A DNA stretch of 64,000 nucleotides. Origin: Croceicoccus estronivorus (GTDB taxonomy: Bacteria; Pseudomonadota; Alphaproteobacteria; Sphingomonadales; Sphingomonadaceae). Positions 61,265 to 64,000 of the stretch are shown here, piece after piece. The notes under the pieces are model-generated. The model saw nothing but the letters and a program-made list of their open reading frames with translations, was not told where the DNA came from and made no database searches. The position numbers and the translations under genes are program-made. The first letter of the stretch is position 1. Each line of letters opens with the position of its first letter. Where the stretch lies: NCBI RefSeq assembly GCF_001625325.1, contig NZ_JRQQ01000001.1, positions 310,001-374,000 of the forward strand, read 5' to 3'.

Positions 61265-62584
61265 ATGATCGTCCCGACTGCCCGCACTGCGACACTTGCC
61301 GCTCTCGCCGCGCCTATCGCGCTGGTCGTCGCAGCACTCGCGCCCGGTGCATGGGTTCTGGTTCCTGCAGCCGGGGCGGCTTTGCTTGTTCTTGTCCTGC
61401 TGGACGGGCTGGCAGCAGGCAGACTTGAAGATATCCGGCTTGCCTTTCCTCCCGACACAGAAGTGGGTGAGCCACTGGCAATCACGCTGCTGGCAGACAT
61501 TGCCGGACGGCGTGGCGGCGGTGCCCCTCAGGGCGCGCTGCAATTCGATCCACGGCTGGCCGAGGGCGGCAGGGCGGAATTGGCTCTTGCCGCCGACACG
61601 GTGGGCGGTGTGTGGCGCGGCAGCGTAACGCTACGCCCCAACCGACGGGGTACCGGTACGCTCGAACAACTCTGGTTGCGCTGGCCCGGTCCCCTGGGTC
61701 TCGCCCATCGGCAAGTCTCCCGCACATTGGACGATAGCGTGAGAGTATGGCCCGATCTGTCTCCGGTGCGTTCGCCCGCACTCCAGACTTTTCTCCGCGA
61801 TGCGCAATTCGGGCTGATCGCGCGGCGCATCCGCGGCGAAGGCAGCCAGTTCGAATCGCTCGCGGAGTATGAGCCCGGCATGGACCGGCGCAGAATCGAC
61901 TGGAAGACGAGCGCCCGCCAGACCCGCCTGTTCGCCCGAGAATTCGAAAGCGAGCGGAACAACCCGATAATATTCGCATTCGATTGCGGCCAGGCGATGT
62001 GCGAACCCATTGATGGCCTGCCCCGCATCGACCGCGCGGTTTCCGCCGCACTTACCGCTGCCTATGTTGCCCTGAAGGGGGGCGACCGTGTGGCCTTGTT
62101 CGGCTTCGCGCGCCACGTCGAACTGGCGACACCGTTCGTTACGGATGCGCGCGCCTTCCACCGCCTGCAAAGTGCGGCTGCCGGACTGGATTACCATGCG
62201 GAGGAACCCAACTTCACGCTGGCGCTCGCGACATTGGCAGCACGCCTCCAGCGGCGATCCATGATCGTGCTGTTTTCCGATTTCTCGGACCCGACCAGTG
62301 CCGAACTGATGATCGAAAGCGTCGGGCGCCTGGTACAACGCCATGTCGTGTTGTTCGTGACCATGGAAGATGCCGAACTCAACGCCATGGCCGCAGGCGA
62401 TCCGGAAGATCTTGGCAAGCTGGCAATCGCCGTCACGGCCGATACGCTGGCCCGCCAGCGCGCGCTGGTCCTGCAGCGATTGAGGCAGTTGGGCGTGGAC
62501 GTCATCGAAGCGCCGTGGGACCGGATCGGATACCGGTTGATCGACCGCTATCTCGATATCAAACGGGCGGGAGCCATCGGATGA
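61265..62584 (+). CDS. DUF58 domain protein, MoxR partner
   Basis: A 439-residue membrane-linked protein. Two N-terminal hydrophobic helices are followed by a beta-rich region and the DUF58 core GEGSQFESLAEYEPGMDRRRIDWKTSARQTRLFAREFESERNNPI. A von Willebrand-like region continues with FAFDCGQAM, GDRVALFGFA and IVLFSDFSDPTS containing MIDAS-type residues. It probably binds the MoxR ATPase. Overlaps the SpoIIM-like gene by 4 bp. Confidence 0.87.
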   Translation: MIVPTARTATLAALAAPIALVVAALAPGAWVLVPAAGAALLVLVLLDGLAAGRLEDIRLAFPPDTEVGEPLAITLLADIAGRRGGGAPQGALQFDPRLAEGGRAELALAADTVGGVWRGSVTLRPNRRGTGTLEQLWLRWPGPLGLAHRQVSRTLDDSVRVWPDLSPVRSPALQTFLRDAQFGLIARRIRGEGSQFESLAEYEPGMDRRRIDWKTSARQTRLFAREFESERNNPIIFAFDCGQAMCEPIDGLPRIDRAVSAALTAAYVALKGGDRVALFGFARHVELATPFVTDARAFHRLQSAAAGLDYHAEEPNFTLALATLAARLQRRSMIVLFSDFSDPTSAELMIESVGRLVQRHVVLFVTMEDAELNAMAAGDPEDLGKLAIAVTADTLARQRALVLQRLRQLGVDVIEAPWDRIGYRLIDRYLDIKRAGAIG

Positions 62585-63648
62585 AGGCCCCGACCCTGTC
62601 CTCCCTGTTCGGCCGCCGCGAAGTGGCGCCACCACCGGACATCGCCGCCGCAGCCCTCCGTTCCGACCGGTTCCGGCTGGAACGTGAGAACGAATGGAGA
62701 CGATTGGAAGAGATCGTTTCCCGCATGGAATCCGGCCGCCTGCGCAAGCTGTCGGACGAAGACGTACTGGCCCTGCCCGCCCTGTACCGCACTGCCGCGT
62801 CCAGCCTTTCAATCGCCCGCGAGACGACGCTGGATGCCGCCACGCTGGCCTACCTGGAAGGACTGGTGCAGCGTGCATGGTTCCAGGTCTATGGCCCGCG
62901 CACATCGTTTGTCGGCTGGCTGCGCGGCTTTCTGGGCGGGGAATGGAGCGCCAGCGTGCGCGCCATGGGGCCTGATGTGCTGATCGCGCTCGCGGCCATG
63001 ATAGCGGGCACGATCGTCGGCTGGCTGCTCGTTTCCAGCGACAGCCAGTGGTATCACGCCCTCGTTCCGCCCGGCATGGCGGGCGATCGCAGCCCTGGCG
63101 CATCACCGGAGGCATTGCGCGCCACCTTGTTCGGCGAACAGCAGGGCACCACTGGGTTATCCGCCTTCGCAGCGTACCTCTTCAGTAATAACGCGCAGGT
63201 TTCCATCCTTGCCTTTGCGCTCGGTTTCGCTTTCGGCGTGCCTTCGATCCTGCTGTTGATTCACAACATGGCACTGCTGGGGGCAATGCTATGGCTCTAT
63301 CACGATGCCGGGCTGACGCTGGACCTGATTGCGTGGTTGAGCGTCCATGGCACGACCGAGTTATTCGCCATCCTGCTCGCGGGTGGCGCTGGCATCCACA
63401 TTGGGCGGGCGATGGCCTTTCCCGGCAATCGCTCGATCATGACTGCCGCGGCAGAGAGCGGCCGGCGAGCTGCGCAGGTAATGACCGGCGTGGTCCTGAT
63501 GTTGATTGTCGCCGCCTTCCTCGAAGGTTTCGCCCGGCAGCTCATCAATGAAACACCGGGCCGGCTGATCGTCGGATCATTCATGCTGGTTCTGTGGCTG
63601 ACCTACTTCTACGCATTCGGCAGACGCACGAAGGACAGCGGGGACTGA
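62581..63648 (+). CDS. Stage II sporulation protein M-like (SpoIIM) membrane protein
   Basis: A 355-residue membrane protein with a helical cytoplasmic N-terminus and about five membrane segments (VLIALAAMIAGTIVGWLL, SILAFALGFAFGVPSILLLIHNMALLGAML, LFAILLAGGAGIHIG, AAQVMTGVVLMLIVAAFLEGF, LIVGSFMLVLWLTYFYAFG). It has the SpoIIM-type NNAQVSILAFALG and HGTTELFAILLAGG. Despite the name it is widespread in non-spore formers. The ATG at 62581 overlaps the DUF58 stop. Confidence 0.85.
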   Translation: MKAPTLSSLFGRREVAPPPDIAAAALRSDRFRLERENEWRRLEEIVSRMESGRLRKLSDEDVLALPALYRTAASSLSIARETTLDAATLAYLEGLVQRAWFQVYGPRTSFVGWLRGFLGGEWSASVRAMGPDVLIALAAMIAGTIVGWLLVSSDSQWYHALVPPGMAGDRSPGASPEALRATLFGEQQGTTGLSAFAAYLFSNNAQVSILAFALGFAFGVPSILLLIHNMALLGAMLWLYHDAGLTLDLIAWLSVHGTTELFAILLAGGAGIHIGRAMAFPGNRSIMTAAAESGRRAAQVMTGVVLMLIVAAFLEGFARQLINETPGRLIVGSFMLVLWLTYFYAFGRRTKDSGD

Positions 63649-63650
63649 CC

Positions 63651-64000
63651 ATGGCAAGCTCCTCCTACATTGCCCAGCAGGTGAAACGGCGTCGTGAACT
63701 GCTGACGCCGGAAGGGCTGAGCCTGCCGCTCACCGTGGCCGGGCGCGGGTCTCGGGCCGCGGCGCTGATCGTCGATTACATCATTATCAACTTCATCCTG
63801 TTCGCCACTACGATCCTGCTGCTCTATCTCGCATTCGGCGTACTGGGCATGAAGGAGGGCGCGGGGCCGGGGCAGTTATTCGGCACGTTGGAATTCCTCG
63901 CGGTGATCTGGCTGATCGCGATGTTCCTGTTCCGCTATGGCTACTTTCTCTATTTCGAATTGGGTCCACGCGGCGCCACTCCCGGCAAGCGGCTGTCGGG
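63651..64000 (+). CDS. RDD family membrane protein (3' end outside window)
   Basis: The first 116 codons are visible. A polar N-terminus is followed by a hydrophobic stretch with the RDD-type pattern (GRGSRAAALIVDYIIINFILF), then a second membrane segment and GPRGATPGKRLSG at the window edge. It is the last visible gene of the MoxR operon, 2 bp after SpoIIM. RDD proteins may be ion transporters in some bacteria, but its role here is unknown. Confidence 0.85.
   Translation, partial: MASSSYIAQQVKRRRELLTPEGLSLPLTVAGRGSRAAALIVDYIIINFILFATTILLLYLAFGVLGMKEGAGPGQLFGTLEFLAVIWLIAMFLFRYGYFLYFELGPRGATPGKRLS

Noticed and set aside
61631-63115. 494-codon minus-strand ORF opposite DUF58 and SpoIIM
   Set aside because: Arg/Gly/Pro-rich shadow without a domain; the sense genes have family motifs.

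Overview
The window is about 64 kb of GC-rich alphaproteobacterial chromosome. It most resembles a member of the Sphingomonadaceae: it has several TonB-dependent receptors, the alphaproteobacterial general stress response core (phyR, an HWE kinase, nepR, ecfG), a class I PHA synthase with a phasin, lptFG, and a membrane-anchored cytochrome c next to pheA. I saw no insertion sequence, integrase, prophage or CRISPR array. Three tRNA genes (Thr-CGT, Cys-GCA, Gln-CTG) lie on the minus strand. Functions were assigned by reading motifs and family resemblance; no database search was run.

1-8.4 kb: a Fur-box-preceded haem-type TonB receptor with a downstream DUF6607 gene (cut by the window edge), a divergent second TonB receptor, and a PAS-PAS-GGDEF-EAL c-di-GMP protein. 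8.3-18.2 kb: an accessory-looking metabolic stretch bracketed by two paralogous XRE-type regulators. It holds a Rieske oxygenase, an SDR whose catalytic Tyr is replaced by Ser, thioredoxin 2, a YbdG-like MscS channel and a D-aminoacylase-like amidohydrolase. An HxlR regulator follows, with a palindromic operator and a divergent epimerase-SDR pair.

18.2-27.4 kb: a third TonB receptor, a small orphan gene, DUF983 plus a MocR regulator behind an AT-rich promoter with direct repeats, rluE, an unrecognised lipoprotein, chaA, trhO and a GST. 27.8-34.7 kb: a translationally coupled trio (AMP-phosphorylase-like enzyme, PRPP-synthetase-like enzyme, beta-CASP nuclease), then two divergent L,D-transpeptidases of different families and pfkB. 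The trio is the best candidate for a less-described system: its chemistry could turn RNA into nucleotides, ribose bisphosphate and PRPP.

35-45 kb: alaC, phaC, a phasin with a histone-H1-like N-terminal region and a strong internal start, clpS, lptF-lptG, a small lipoprotein with an EcfG-like promoter, a fatty acid desaturase and a GNAT-fold acyltransferase. 45.4-50.2 kb: the general stress response locus, with exact GGAAC-N16-CGTT promoters before phyR and before nepR-ecfG. 50.3-58.3 kb: housekeeping genes sodB, glmM, DUF1272, thiD, a LOG-family protein, ppx/gppA, rlmE, cytochrome c and pheA. 58.3-64 kb: a tightly coupled DUF4129-DUF4350-MoxR-DUF58-SpoIIM-RDD operon that runs off the window end.
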